Positions 14,420-29,800 of a stretch of 64,000 bases of DNA are shown one piece after another. The translations under genes were made by a program, and so were the position numbers. Every line of letters starts with the position of its first letter. The stretch's first letter is position 1. Source of the stretch: Aphis gossypii (taxonomy: Eukaryota > Arthropoda > Insecta > Hemiptera > Aphididae); NCBI RefSeq assembly GCF_020184175.1, contig NC_065530.1:50879260-50943259 (forward strand). The letters run 5' to 3'. The notes under the pieces were generated by a model that saw only the letters and a list, made by a program, of their open reading frames with translations, made no database searches and had not been told where the DNA came from.

Positions 14420-14620
14420 ACAAATTTTGAAAATGTCAAGTATTATTTATGAAAATTCGATTTTAAATTGATAAAATAAGAAAATCTATTTTGTCAATAA
14501 TTAGTTTTGTATGAAAATTTCCATTTTTCATATTTTTTTTATTCGGTTATTTTGAAAATTATTGAGATTTTACAAGTACCAAACATTTTCATATTTTTTC
14601 AAAAAAAAAAAACAAATATT
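14420..14620 (+). repeat. diverged copy of the 51.8-kb repeat
   Basis: The order of words matches 51799-51960: 'gaaaat(g/t)tcaagtatt', then 'gaaaa(t)tcgatttt', then '(t/c)tagttttg..t.aaaatttc..tttt', then a long T run before 'aaaa.t.ttga'. The two copies differ at many positions and carry indels, as expected of an old interspersed element. Confidence 0.4.
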
Positions 14621-17210
14621 GTAGTGAAAATCAAAGCATTTTTTCTACTATAAAATGTTTTGATATTTAAAATTGCATGATTCGTAACAGATAAACAAAA
14701 GAACATTTTAAGTATATTTGGAAGAGAATTTTCGTACAGTTTCATTCTACCCCCTCCCTTTCAACTGTTTTGATACGTACCAAGTATAGTAATATATTTT
14801 TATTCTTTGATTATACCATCGGATTTTGTATTTTACTTACACGGCTTAATGTATAGGCAATATAGGTACATTAAAGTGTATAAGACGTATTACTGTTGTT
14901 ATATTAGTAATTATAATGCAAACGATGAAATCGGTGAAGTACAATCTTCGAACTTCTAACAAGTCGCGAAAACAATAATTTCAACTCGATTTTTAATTTG
15001 TATTTTTATACCAATGCGATTTTCAACATATTAAAATAATATTTCTTTGTTTGTAATGCCAACAATATGTACTTTTAATAGTACTTAAAAAAAAACAAAG
15101 TCTTAATACCAATATTATTATAATTATATATTATAGCTCAAAGATTGACAATGATTTTATATTAAGTACATAATATACATATTTTGTGGTCGGTTATTTC
15201 CAATCAGTAAATTGAGAAGTTTTTATTCAAGTAAAATAGATATTATCTTGGTATACATGTATTAGCAAAGCAAATCAGTAAACATTATTCGATGCATTAT
15301 ATAAAATTATCATTTAACCATTATTTCAAAGAATTTTGTAGATAGTATATTTTTTTTCTATAATTTTGTACAATCCTTTTAAATCTGAGAGGATGTATAA
15401 TTGAATACATACAATTACATACGATATATTACATAAATGTATAATAATATGATGTGTATATATATATCATTCGTTCTGATGAAAAGGGAAGTAATTAATT
15501 ATGTTCGCATGGATTTGTCTCGTTTGTATTGTATAAAGCACAAAAAAAAAAAATACTATAATAAATTGATATGTGTAGAAATTATAATGGTTAGTATAAT
15601 TATAACTATTGATTATTATATTATTATCAATACTATTGTTGGTACATTTCGTTGTTGATATCATAACTTATCTTTTCTAGTAACTATTGCTTAATACATT
15701 TATTAGGAATATAAATACATTATTAATTGTATTATACATTTCGATATAACTTGGTTATATTGTCATTAATTACAATGTATTTATGCAATATTTCCTTTTA
15801 ATATTAGTTATTGATTCAAAATAATCAGTTTATGTATAAATATTATTCTGTGGCCTGTGACTTTAATATCATTAGTAATTAACAATCCCAAAACAATGTC
15901 TGTTTAATTAGTACATAATAATATAATATACAATATGTATTATTTTCTTGGCGAGGTTTGAAAGTTAAATTATTTGTTTTTTGCGACAATTGGTTTAAAT
16001 ATTTGCTTTTCCGTTTATTTTATTTTTCAATTTAGCTCAAAAACAAAGAATTAATTTATGACTTCAGATGAGTGTATTATCAGAATACAGCGTTGAAATT
16101 ATTATAATATTGTTGTATTATAGTACCATAGATTTTCATATTTATGAGTTGTAATGACGCACACGTATCATAATTCAAAATTGCTTCTGTTACCGCAAAG
16201 TTTAAAATTAAGTGCATAGCCAGTACAAAAATAATGTGCTGAATTCATATACTAAATAGATATCCATACCAATTATTTTTTATGTATTTAGATATATAAT
16301 TATAAGCCGGCTTTACTCCTTAAGGTTATACAACTATATGCATATCTATGAATATTTTGTAAGTTTCTGATCTTATGTGACCATGTATGTTCTGTTTTAA
16401 TAAAAAATGTCAACCTTTTTTCCAAATAGTATATGGAAGTATTTTAAATATTCTCAGTATTATAATTTATAATATATAATCACGAGATGCAAAACTGCAA
16501 AATTCCTGAAACTCAATTCAATCGTTGTGAAAAATATAAAACGTAATATTTCCTCTTTAGGCATTTAATTTTCGTAAGAATTATTTTATAATTACAAATG
16601 AAATATTCAGGTCAACATTTAAACTATTTTAAATAAGAAAAGTTTATTTCACAATTGGTATATTTGTATGGTTCAGTTTAGTGTTTTGTAATAATTTCGA
16701 TTAAATTAACAATAGAATAATACTTATTTATTGTTTAGGAATATGTATGCATTTAACCCATACTTGTATTTTTTTACAATCATTTTCATTAAATATTAAA
16801 TTCCTTAATTTTTTTTTTATTCATGTGATTTTAATAGTTGAAAGTATTGTACGCTAGTTCGAACTCTTAGAAGTTATAGTTTCTAAAAATAATAGTAATT
16901 TTTTTAACGGGCCATATAATGATCTGGTAAATGCTTAAGTACAAAACAACCGACCAATAGTTAATACATATAGCATAAAACATTTAGTATTTCTTTAATT
17001 ACTATGCTATTGTTATTTTATTAAACGAATTGCTCTAATTTTACGTCTTGTACTGGTACTGGCATTCAATTAAGGCAATCAAATATTGAATTATTAAAAT
17101 GAGGTCATCAATGGATACTCTTACGATTCCTCAAATGGTGCAACTATGTAATACACGAACGCGTATAAAAAAAAACTTACGATAATAATTCAACGCTTGA
17201 GTTGTCTTAT
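14621..17210. other. AT-rich non-coding DNA
   Basis: Overlapping frames on both strands at 15437-15664 are built from A/T-rich codons and look like composition artefacts. A pyrimidine run (CCCCCTCCCTTT) occurs near 14751. No gene is seen. Confidence 0.55.
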
Positions 17211-18130
17211 TATTTTAAGTGATCGCAAGGCCACCGTTTCAGAACGTTACTGCTTAGAGTGTTGACGCCAAGTGGAATATAGTACGACGTGGTTTAAAAA
17301 AAAAAATAAATATATATATATAGTATATACAAATAAAAAACAAACAAAAATCGTAAAATAAAAAAAAAAATTTCTCCCAGAGAAAATTAATCAAAAGTAA
17401 TTGTTGTTATAAAAGTACCTACGACATTTTCGTGTTCATAAGACCTCCGCCACTATCGTCGCCGGCGCGCACGATTAATTATATGGAGTTTTATTGTTGT
17501 ATTATTACGCATTTTATGCGCGAACAATATATACGCCCGAAGAATGAGCCGAGCGATAAACCCTTTTTCGAGAAATATTATTCTCTGAATTCGGCCGAGC
17601 AGTATATAATTCCTCGACTCGTCGAGAAGTGGTGGCGATGGTGGCGCAGGTAGTGGAAATTTTGCGGCATAGACCAGCCGAATCGTTTAATTAATTACCA
17701 AAACAAAAAAAAAAAAACGAAAAACGCTGAGCGTAAAAAAGCACCGTGTCATCGGCAGGGCAAACATAATATAATCAGTGCATAGTGCAGTGCGCGTACA
17801 CATTTTATTGAAACTATAATATATCGGCACGGGGATGAGTGGGGCTAAAACTGTATAAGAGCTGGCTGGTAAAATTTAGGATGTGTATGTGTGTGTTGTA
17901 CTGAGAATTATCTAACCAAAGTTACTGAACTTATACACTGCCCGTTCTGCTTATCGTCCGAAGTCATACGTGCCCAAAGTTTCATGTTATCACGAATATT
18001 CTTAGCACAGCGATTAATACTTAAATGCGCGTTTTCCAGCAACAGCAATGTCGTATAATGTTATTTATCATACGACGTGCGCACTTATCAGTTACCACTA
18101 GAAAATAGTTTCAGTCAAGTCAACAAATCC
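17211..18130. other. GC-richer island; open frame 17432-17653 (+)
   Basis: This compact island has CpG, palindromes (CTCGAC/GTCGAG around 17613-17626) and a 73-codon plus-strand frame ending in Arg/Trp codons. I recognise no protein family. The 12-mer CTCGTCGAGAAG at 17618-17629 recurs inverted in the 42.7-kb island. The sequence looks more like regulatory or promoter DNA than a coding exon, but a decayed coding origin is possible. Confidence 0.35.
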
Positions 18131-20880
18131 ACCTGACTTCAGAATACATTAAACTTGTAGTTACTCCTAATTTTGATTCATATTTTGGGATGTTTTTTTT
18201 CTATAATAAAACTCACTCGGTTGTTATACTATCAGAGCAGTATTATACGATTTTCTGGGTATTATTCAAACTGTATCGTAATATCGAATCTGGAATACAA
18301 TAACTTACTATACAACCAACTACGTGTATATTATATTTACACTTACATAATTAATAAGAATAATATTATTTGAAAGTATTTATTTCATAAATATATTTGT
18401 TAAATAATTCCATATTTCAAAAGAAATAATAAGTATAGTTATATACTGATTCATCAAGCGTGCTCATTTCTTAACTTTTTATTTTCTTCTTCAATAATAC
18501 AGTTATAAAAAATCTGATATTTAGAATTTTAAAATATGCTTAAAGACCTTATTTACAGAATATACTTGACATTTTTTCGACTACTCAAGGAGTGTCCTGT
18601 GTCAACAAACACTTTTATTTTTAAAATGAATACCAGATTTCTTATTTTCTGTATGATATTTCTGAAAATGTTGACGTATCAAAATCAAAATTCAAACCAG
18701 TTAGTTCTTAAGTTATTTAACATTGTTTCTAATAATAATAGATACACGATAATTTATTTGGTAGATATATCATCTATGATTCGTTGAAAATGTACCTATT
18801 TTAGTAATTAATACAAATAAACCAAAATTTATAATTTATAAAAATGGTCCTTCTATGGATCCAATATTACATCTATTTTATATTTTGTTTAAATAATTTT
18901 CAAGGACTATAAATATTTTAATAATTATTGAAAAAACTTCTTTTGATTGAGGCACATCAACATTTTCAAAAAAATTATAGATTAAATAATTTACAATGAA
19001 AAGTGGAGTTCACATATTTTGAAAAACAAAAGTTTATTGCACTACAGGACATTCTTTGAATACTACAAACAATTTTAAGAATTTAAAAATATGGTCTTTG
19101 AGACGTGTAGTACTAAAAAATTCCAAGATTATTTCAATTCCAATTCTAAAATCAGAATTATATTAAATTCATTAATTAAGGGGTAAGCATGATTGGTTAA
19201 TCACCCTTTATATGAATCCAGGTTTAATTTATTCTTCTTACCAAAAAAAGTATTTTCAATACGCCATTAAAGTTAATTTTGTGCTAACCTTGGCGTATTT
19301 AAATTAATTTTAGTTTATTAAATTTATTTGAAAATATTACACTATTAATTCCTCCTTGAATCACGACATCACTCTCCGAATTAATTATTTAATTGATAAT
19401 CACTTAAATTATGAATTTTATATTGTTATTTATGTGCGCAATTTATGCGTAATGGAATATCCTGTTCATCATAACATACCATAAAAGATAAATATTTAAT
19501 GATTTAATTATTTTTAACTAAAACGATATATTTATCATATTTTAAACTATGGCAAATGATTTAATCTTTTTATATTAAAATTTGATCTCATTTATAACTC
19601 AACATGCACTTTATTACATTTTGATAAAATTATATATAAGGTATTTTAAATATTATGAATAGGTAATATTATTATATAGGTACTATATTCATTAAATATA
19701 GTCAATACTTATTACTACACAATGATTTGTAAATATTCAAAAAAGTCAATATAATATTCATTTTAACATTATTTTTAGGTATTCTATTAAAATTCGGAAA
19801 TTTTAAAATATATTTTTAAACCATAATATTTGCATTTTCTGAATAAACAAAATTTAATTAAATCCAGCTAAATGGTAAAATGTCAATCAAAATAGTATAA
19901 TAATCAAATACCCTCCAATACAGCCAAAATGTTAATTCATTTTACCATTTCTCTACATAATAATCATTATTATGTTATATCGATTAAAAGGTATGGTGAT
20001 ATTAAAATCAAAATTGTATTTACTATATCTTGCAAATAATTATTAAAATGTTTTAAATTCAACACCTAAGAGTATTATGAACAACTAGGAAACATAATGT
20101 AGAATCATAGTTGTAATGACATTTTTTAGTATAATCTATAATGTAAACTGTAGAGTCATTATCGTCATTTAAGAGATCGATTATCGTTTTTTGAGGATTG
20201 GAATGTACTAAGTAGTGTAAGTACCTATGATGTATAATATTAAATAGTTGTTTTTGAGAAGTAATCTAAGAATTATGCAAGTATTCGGTGGAAAACAACA
20301 TTTTTTGTAAAAAAAAAAAAAAAACGATAAAAATGTAGTAAATTGAATTTCCTATTGTTGTAGTCCAGTTATTATAGCTCTTAAACATTATAACATTTGA
20401 CCTGTGTGCAATACTTTACACGTGCACGTATATAATTACAGATTTAATAATTAATATGTATATTATGTATACGCGTGTATGTTTGTTAACTGTATCGTTA
20501 AAAAAAAAACATATAGATAGTAGATATAGTCTGGTATATAACAATATCTAAATAATGTATATTTATCTATCAATTTATAGTTTTAGATTTAAATTTATTA
20601 AAGATTGACGGTAACTGATTACCAATGCAATTTCTCATTATCTACTGACAATTCAATTTGCAAGTAGGTACGTGGTTTATCATTTCACATTTAACCCGGA
20701 GGTTAAGAGAAAAATTATTTATTATAGTGATGCATATAAGGTTAATGTTTTATATTGTATATAATATATATAGATATTTAACTATATTACTATTATAATA
20801 GTATACCACTTTCGTTTACAGTTGTTATTATCATTTTGAAACTATAAGTTAGAGAAATGTAATAATTGCTAAAAATATAT
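18131..20880. other. AT-rich non-coding DNA
   Basis: No supported gene. A 21-codon open stretch ending in a consensus donor (AGT|GTAAGT at 20217) is exon-like but has a poor acceptor. There are poly-A runs near 20308-20324 and 20500. Confidence 0.5.
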
Positions 20881-22130
20881 TTGATATAAGTATATTGGTT
20901 TGGCTATTATACGAGTCAGCTAGTGTTGCGAAATAGTTGAGGCGTCGTTGATAAAAGATGTGTTCGGCGTCTGCTCGATAAATTGCTGTTTATTTATTTA
21001 AAAATAAAAAGTCGAAACAAAAATTACTTTTAATCTGTAGAATATAATATATTATACTTGATGTACGAGTATTGTATGCGGTATTCCGTATAATATTAAA
21101 CGGGAGCTTCACAAACTTTTCCTTCAAACCAGCTGTATTTAACGATTTTATCTTAAATTTGATTATTTTATTTCCAATATACACTCGCGGGCTGCAGTGC
21201 GCTTTTACGATTAACAGTGCATTAAACTCCGCGATAATATTAAACAATATTACTATCGTTATCCATGAGTATATTTTCTTTGAAACAAAGGTTTTTTTTT
21301 TTTTTTAGGAATATTTTCCATTAATGTCGGAGCAGTACCAGCTACTATTATAATAATATAGCCGCAGGTAGTATAGACGCGTAATACAATAATCACGTCA
21401 CACCCACGCTCTCACTTGAAACTTAAAACCCGCAGAATTATCAAAGGATTACCGGGGAACGTGTAAAATTTATAATATTAAGAAGATGTTCACCGAGATG
21501 GCTGTTCGCGTGGTATAGTATTTCGACGGCGGCGGTCATCGTATTTCCGTTCAACGGCAGATTTAATATACAATACATAATAATCTTATGTATATTGTAT
21601 ATTACGGGTTAGCACAAGCGATATAGGAAAATGAGAATCGCGCAGTTAATTCGCAGGCACACTACGATAGGATCTTCACATATTATTATGATCTCGTGTA
21701 ATAGCTCGAAACAGTTGAAATCGATTTGAATCGTATAGGCGCGCGATTACGATCGTGCAGTCGTGCGGGGTGTGAGCGATTTACTGTACCCTCCGCTCCT
21801 CCCTTATACAGTCGGTAAATTTTTTTTCTCACCTATATCACCAACACTTCAAACTCGTATTATTATAGCCGCAATATATTAAATCATACTTTGATTAGGT
21901 TTAACCGTAATGATTAAAAATTATCGCATCGCCGTTTTGTTTAGTCAGCTGCAGCTAATAATAGTGTTATACACGCATTTTATGGTTTTGGGTTTTTTTT
22001 TTTTTTTGACGCACTCTTTGACGCAACTCTGTAGAGTGTAGACACCTATATTATAATTTGCTGAGAACGACTTGTCGGCTTGTGAGGATCACGTCATGTA
22101 GATATCATATGCACTTACATATCATGATTA
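20881..22130. other. GC/CpG-richer island
   Basis: Mixed sequence with many CpGs, including GACGGCGGCGG near 21525 and GCGCGCGATTACG near 21739, and a hairpin at 21565-21603. Overlapping frames on both strands at 20990-21308 are mutual shadows with no domain. It could be a regulatory or promoter region. Confidence 0.35.
21565..21603. repeat. imperfect inverted repeat
   Basis: The arms AATATACAATACATAA and TTATGTATATTGTATATT are complementary apart from a 2-nt insertion, with a short loop. It lies inside the GC-richer island. Confidence 0.5.
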
Positions 22131-25100
22131 CATGCGTATTATAGACGTGAATCAACACAGTTAAGAGGTCTAATCATTTTTTTCAAAACCTATCCACTAG
22201 GTATTTACCACTGTTTTTATTTTGTAAAATAGGTACTAATAACGATAATTGCTGCGGAATTCAATTAAGCTTTTACCAATATATACAAAGTATACTACCA
22301 TATAGAACTACAATAACTGTATTATATACTCAGGCTTAGCGTACTATTCAATAAACAACTATTTGTAATATTTGCTTATAATATTATAATATAATACTTA
22401 ATACCGGGGATTTATAAAACAAAATATTTATTTACTGATATATTAAAAAATGTAATTTTATTATTAAATTATTCGTATTATTTACTACAGTTTAATGTTC
22501 ATATAAAATTTTGTTTTACATTTAATCATTTTTGATATCTTATTTAGTTATCTATAGTAATGATTTTGCTAATTATGTGCAATTACTAAATACTCAACAA
22601 ACATCAAAACAATCTTTTTTTATAGACTTTTATAACAACTCCGCATTTCTGATGGTGGAATTTCTAGAATGTATTTAATTGAATAGATTAATTTTAAAGT
22701 AATTTTTTACGAGGTTCCGAAGAAAAAACTTAGTTATTTTCAAGTATATGTACAAATTCGGAGTATTATTAACATTATTTTAATAAAAAAAAAAAAATTC
22801 CAACAAGTCTAATACTTCATTTACGTTTTTACTAATCATTAAAAAAAAGTTCTAGACCTCTAACATTCACTTTTTTCAGAGAAGGTATTAATATATAAGG
22901 TATAACAGATATATTATACCAGTTTGAAGCATTTTCTATTGTTATTTCTAGAAGGTGATGAACATAATAAGATATAATAAATAAAAAAACACGAAGTTGT
23001 AATATCAATAAATTTATCACTCCCCTCAGAATCTAAAATGTATTATGTGTGTGTAAAAGTATTATACTGAACACTATTAAAACTTTATAGAATTTATTTT
23101 TAAAATATCAAACAAAATGTACATATAAAAAAAATTACTAAAACTAGCCAATTAAAATTTTAATGTACACTTAGTTTATATTTCTCGTTTTGATTGAAGT
23201 ACGTATTGCAAAGAAAAAATACCAATTGTAAAATATTATAAAAAAAGTATAGAGATCTGTAAAACTGTTCTGGGTCAGTAAAGCCAATAAGGTGCTTTTT
23301 AATGTTTATATTGTTTGTGCTCATTTTAGCAATTAGAAATGTGCGCGTCGTCGTCGTAGCTGCAAAGCATTACAATATTATAGCGTTGTAATTTTTAACC
23401 ACGCGATTATAGTTGTGCAGGTAAATACTCATCCCTGGTGTGTGATAAGAAATACTTTTTATACTTATAATTTATATATTTCTTGAGATGTTTTATTTCC
23501 ATTTATTGCACCTCTCTTTGTCTTTGAACCAGGTTAGTAACCACTTCAATAAATAACGGTAGATAAAATGTACGTGGGTGTCCCATTGGAGTAAGCATTT
23601 GATATTGTACAAATGTTATAAAATATACTGGCGATGAGACAAAAACTCAGAAAACCAATCTTAAGCGAAGGTTGTAAAATAATATAAATTCTTAACCATA
23701 TTGTATACATTATACATTATGCCAAGCTTGTTAAATATTTTCACCCTTGTAGTTTTTAAATGGTACAATTTATATTTTAATAGCGAAATGCAAATTTGTA
23801 TGGAAAACAAATCATGTAAATGAATGAAAAACAAAATAACTTTTATTTTATCTAATAATTTATCAAAGCACAAAATATATAACTTCGCCATTTTTATATT
23901 ATCATTGCCGTCCATCAAAAATAAGTCATTACACTCACTACAACTTACCACCATATTGCATTATAGTATAAAATATATTCTTTATTATATCCAGTGCTGA
24001 TATTATTTTTTGTAACACAAGTTTGTAGTTTATAAAAATGAAATTAAACACAAATCGATTGGACTATTACTGTTAAATTATTTTGTTGTTATTTTATTCA
24101 TTTATCCCGAAAAGTCGTTTTATAAAATCTGTAATTAGTAAAATAACCAATAATAATAAAATAAATTAAAAGTTGTATATCAACGTCTTGAATTCTAGTT
24201 TTAAATATTTGAATGTTTCATTTATAGTAAATTAAAAATTTTATTATATAAATATATTATTTACTATACATCCAAAATATGATTATTATATAGGTATTTA
24301 TTAAGAAATAGATCAATACATGCGGTAAGGGTTGTTTTCATCCCCACACCGTTTGTTATTTTTATAAAACTGTTAAGTCTTATGTCCTAGTGTGATAATC
24401 ATCCCATATATTTTTCCTTAGTAAAAATGCTCAAATAACATAAAAGAAATATCGCTGAAGCGAAATTAGGTTAGTCAATTGTCTAAAACATTGCTATCTA
24501 GATCTCCCTCAGTAGGTATTTACCTGTATGTATTATTTAATTAATGATATGTATAATATGGAAATTAGTAATTACCATATACGATATGCTATACAAACGA
24601 CTCATCCATTTCATGTAAGACACTCATTATTTCGGAAAATACTAAAGAATCACTTGAAAATATTTTATTTTTACATAATATTAAGTCATTAAAATAAGTC
24701 TTGACCATTTTGATCATTAAAATTTTTTAATTTATTTCATTTTCTTAATTGCAACATTTTTAAATTAATTTTTAAAAGTAGAATAGTTTTTGAATTCCTT
24801 GATATACAAAAATTGAATTTTAAATTAGGCGATAAAAGATGAGTATTTAAAATTTAGACGACCGAATTGGAATAAAAATATAAAACAAAACTTTTATAGG
24901 TCAACATTTTCTGACTTATATTATCTACTTCAAAATATGAAATTAAAAATATATGTTGTTATTCAAAAGAGTAAAACCTTAGTATAAAAAATATAATTCA
25001 TGTAAAAATAATCGAGTATAATATTACCATAAATTTATTTAAATAACTTAAAGTAATGAAAATATAACAATCTACCAGAATTTGAAAGTATTTAAATCAT

Positions 25101-25700
25101 TTTTTCATTAAATAAAAAGGTATAATACATAAATATAATATCTACAATTTATTCTAAACAGTTTACATATATAAACATAATACATAAATTACAATATCCA
25201 TATAGATATTCTTGTTATCCAACAAACATTAAATTCACGATATGTAATAATACCAGTCGGAGGACGTATTTTTACATTTTACTTAGTATTTGGGAATTTT
25301 GGGTTATAAAATATAGTTTCAAATTATGAATAGGTCAGTTTATTATTGTTGTATGATATACCTCAATAAATATCTCTTTATATTCATAGTATGTATTTTT
25401 TTCTCACAAGTTAGAAATAAGATATGTTTCTGTCGTATGCAAAAAAGTTATGGGGAAACAGTGAACATGATTAGAGATTCATTTAGTTATAATACTTTAT
25501 ATTACCATAACACACTTTGAAACATGATAATAATATTATCGTAAGATTTGAAATAAATGACACTCTTTTCAATATTATTTGATAATGCCAAACAAGCGCG
25601 AGTCACTATTTCATTTATAAATGGTATAGAAATGAAAAAATGAAATGATAATGGCCATTCCGGTTAGACTCGTTTAAGTCACAACAACAACCGACTATTT
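22131..25700. other. AT-rich non-coding DNA
   Basis: Contains scattered short frames such as the 97-codon minus-strand frame at 23661-23954, with no recognisable domain and A/T-driven codon choice. A short GTCGTCGTCGTAG stretch occurs near 23348. No gene is seen. Confidence 0.55.
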
Positions 25701-26830
25701 TCAAAAACAAAATAGTTTGTGTATAGAACTACCATTATCAGTTCAAAATTGTGCATACGTACACCTTATAATATTGCCTGACATAACGATATAAATGGGT
25801 ATTGTGTAAAGATAAGATACTTATATGTATATCTATAATTAGTGAACAAAACACGTTCAACTATTATAATGTTGCGTACGCGTGTAACTTTCTACGCCTT
25901 TTTATTAAATTATTATGATTCTACATGAAAATAAAACGTATATAGTCACTAATCTGAACGTCGCAATTAAAATGAAAATTATTTAAATATCTTTGGAATA
26001 ATTAAGTACCAAAATATTTTATTTTGTTCTTGGCGATAAAAAATATACATATATAATCTTCGATGTTATACGAACTAAATCCGAAATCGTTTAAAAGTTC
26101 ACGTACGGGTTGCGCGTAATTAATTTGACTCACAAAAACTTAACTGCATAATGTGTTCTTTACATATTATAGAACATGTGCTTCGAATACCTGCATGTAC
26201 TTACACGCATAGCTTATATATTATTTGCTGTTTCGACAAAATAATTATATCGCGTATCTCGAGCATAATATTTAATATTCCACACGTCACGTATATCCCG
26301 TTGACATAATATCAAGTTCATTAAAAATTATTTTCCTTGCTCGACCGAACGATAAACTGTTTTCTTTGGTTTTTATCATTGTTATTATTATTTTCAACCG
26401 ATTTTATACCAAATATTACTTTTGTGATATTTTACATGACGACACGAAACACTAAGAATAATCGACGAATTTACATGTAAATAACCGTTTGGTGATGCAA
26501 AGTAATAACCGAGATAATTTAATGCACGTGATGAAATTATTCAAAAATGCATAGATAGGGTATATGTTACAATAAATGGCGACGTATTTATTACGAGTAT
26601 AATACTATAATAGTATTATTATTGTTCATACTATCATGCCCGTATGTATTGGCAAGTATTTAAATTAAAGTATTTTGCACGTATTATGCTCATTTCTCAC
26701 TCGTGTATAATATTATTAAATACCTACCCAAAACTTACTGCAGTGTGCATAATTTTGTTTCAACCGGAACGGTCCAATTCCGTCGTTTTCAGAAATTGCA
26801 TATTATACATACTATAATAATATAAAATAT
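25701..26830. other. moderately GC-richer island
   Basis: Less A/T-dominated than its flanks, with CpG-bearing words near 25874, 26104 and 26250-26290. No frame of note. I see no gene. Confidence 0.35.
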
Positions 26831-29800
26831 GAATATAATATTATTTTGTGAAGAATGATGCGCAATGATCGCGCATAAAATACATTATACATTAATTGTG
26901 ATAATAATAACAATATATAATATTATTATATGTGTTATTTATTTTTATATTGTATAATAACATAATAATATAATATAATTTAATTTGTGAATTCCAATGG
27001 ATCATAATATTATCTAATATCAATACATTTAATAGTACACACATTTAAACAATAACATAATACAATTGTAAGAATGCTTTAAACGCTAAACCTTTTATTT
27101 AAATAATTATTTGTAAATCTAATGGATTTATGATGAAATAATAGAATGGTTGTTTAATTAGCTAATTAAATCATCTAATTTTTATGAAAAGCTAAGACAT
27201 AAATTATTTTTCATGAAAATACTTAAGAATATTAATTGACCTAATTCTACGCTATTGGACTAAAATCAAGAGCATTTAATTAATCAGAAAAAATGTATTT
27301 TCTATCTATGTGTTAACTACTAAATAATATTTTAAAAATAATAGGAAATGACAATGTGGCTTATGAGTTATGTTATATTTTATGATTATCAATAATTCAA
27401 GGAAAATATTTTAACATTATAAAAATTATAAATTAATTTTTAAATCATAGAAATCAAACTATGGGATTATATTCAAATTCTGCTTGAACTAAAATAAATA
27501 AATAAAGGCTTTAAGAAAACATGATAAAGACGGTTTTGTCGATTTTAATAAGAAAGCCAAATTTCTAGAAGATTTTACAATTTTCATAACTATACAATTT
27601 ATTTTACTTTTTGAACGATTTAGATAAACTTGTATGAATAATATCAATTTTCGTCAGATACAGATCCATCTTTTCTGATATCATATATCTTTTAAAAATA
27701 ATAGATTTGTTGTCGATGTTTTATAAATTACATCTAATAAAATGGAAAGCAACGCTGTGATATGTTTTATTATGATTGATTCAAATATTATTATTTATAG
27801 AAAGTAGACAAATGGGGCAATAATTATTGTTATTCATGTTATATCACCTTTCGAAATAACTAGCGTATAAAACTTGATTTCAAGATGTTATAAACAAACC
27901 AATTAATAAGGATTATAGATTAAATAAATTAAAAATGGGAATTTTTAATACAATTTTAACGATTTTATTTCAATTTTTTTCAGAGCTTTTCAACTATGTA
28001 TTTGTGGTGGTCAAATTGTGTTCACCATTTTTAATGTTAAGTCAAGTCAATTAATTTTCATTTAAATTTAATAAATATAATATTATATTATACTCATATA
28101 TTCCAATAATTAATCGATTTTGTATTGAATTGTGATAAAAATACTAACGTTGCATTTTAATAACGTTCACATCCATATACCTAGTAAAAATTCCATGATA
28201 TACGATATAGCAGTATATGTTTAAAAATATAGTTGTAGATAAAATTCACAAATTACAATAAAGTATATTATTTAATAGATTTGATTCTGCGTAAGGTATA
28301 AAAAATTGAGTCATTTTTGAAAAATGATTTCTTTGTAATTAGCACGAACATTTATTTTATAGCAAGCAACAGATATAGCCGTATAGGTACATGTAATAAT
28401 TTATATTAAATTTATTTAATAAAAGTAGTTATATTTTTTGTATTTTAATTATTATAGCTGGGTTTATAACTTTATAAACACCAAGACAGAAGGGAAAAAA
28501 TCATTTCGTTTCCCCACCTATGTTCTGTTATCATCCTTTCATTTTTCGTTTTGAATAAAACAAAACTTTTCAAGGTCTGTAAGTTTCAGAAATCCAATTT
28601 TAGTATACTCAGCAAACACATAAATAAAATCACTGAATACTAATAAGATCAATAGTATGTTACGTACTCGTTGGAAAAAAGTGATTATGACTAAAGCGCA
28701 CTTGGGAACAAAACGTTTTACGAAGATTTAATTGTTTTTTTTTTTTTTTTTATATAGTACTTACTAGTTAGTAGTTCATATTACTACGTACAATTAGATA
28801 ACTTTCAGACGGGTAGAAAATCAGATTTACTCCAGTTTCTAGTTGATTTATGATGTCGTTAAAATACATTTATGTGCAATCAGTTTAATGAAAATACCCA
28901 ATTGCACAAAAAGAAAAAAATCTTTTATCATTTGGTAATAATGCAACATTTTCAGTGAAGATTTTAGTAAATAAATCACTACTGAAAAAGTATAGACAGC
29001 TGTCTGATCAGCAATTCCTGTAAATATATGTATATGTTATATATACATAATATTAATATATTATTATGTATTATATTATATTGGACACAAATCTAGGTGC
29101 AATAACCTAACCATTTCAGATTAGTCATGTATTTGATTAACTGTATAAAATATTGAGTTTAAAAGATAAATTTGTAAGTAAATATTAAAAACAATCTATA
29201 TTTATCATTGAAATAATAAATCACTAAAGAACTATATCTAGAGTTAAATTTAGTGTCCGTGAAAAAATTAAAAAACCCATGCTGCCAATTCAATTAAAGT
29301 AGATCAAATAGCAAAAATACAATACAGAATAGCCATTGTATTATATTTTCAAATACATTGTGAATAAAATTATAACAGCTTGCACAAAAACTAAATTCCA
29401 AAATATTAAAAACTAATGTAATAGTTATAATAGCTTATACTTAACATGGACAAAGGAAAACTAATAATATTTCACAATGTTGATTTATCGTGACGATTCC
29501 TTTTTTTTTTTATTAGTTTTTATTAAAAACGAATAATTACATCAATACGTCATACAAAATATATTAAGTTATTTTTGAAGTTTAAATCTTGAATTTTGAC
29601 GAAAGTCGTCAAAGTAGTGAAAAATATGTATTGTAGGTAAAACTTCATAAAAATATTTTTCTAAAAAAAAATGAAACTCGATGTAAAGACATTTATTTTT
29701 TACAAGCGTTTGAAGTTCATGTTTTAACGTTATAATATGTATATGTGGACTGTTGACTGTTGACTTTATATACAATGCTATAAAATACATATTACATATA

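Noticed and set aside
15437..15664. Overlapping long frames on both strands
   Set aside because: The two strands are equally open and the codons are nearly all A/T-rich. This is a compositional artefact.
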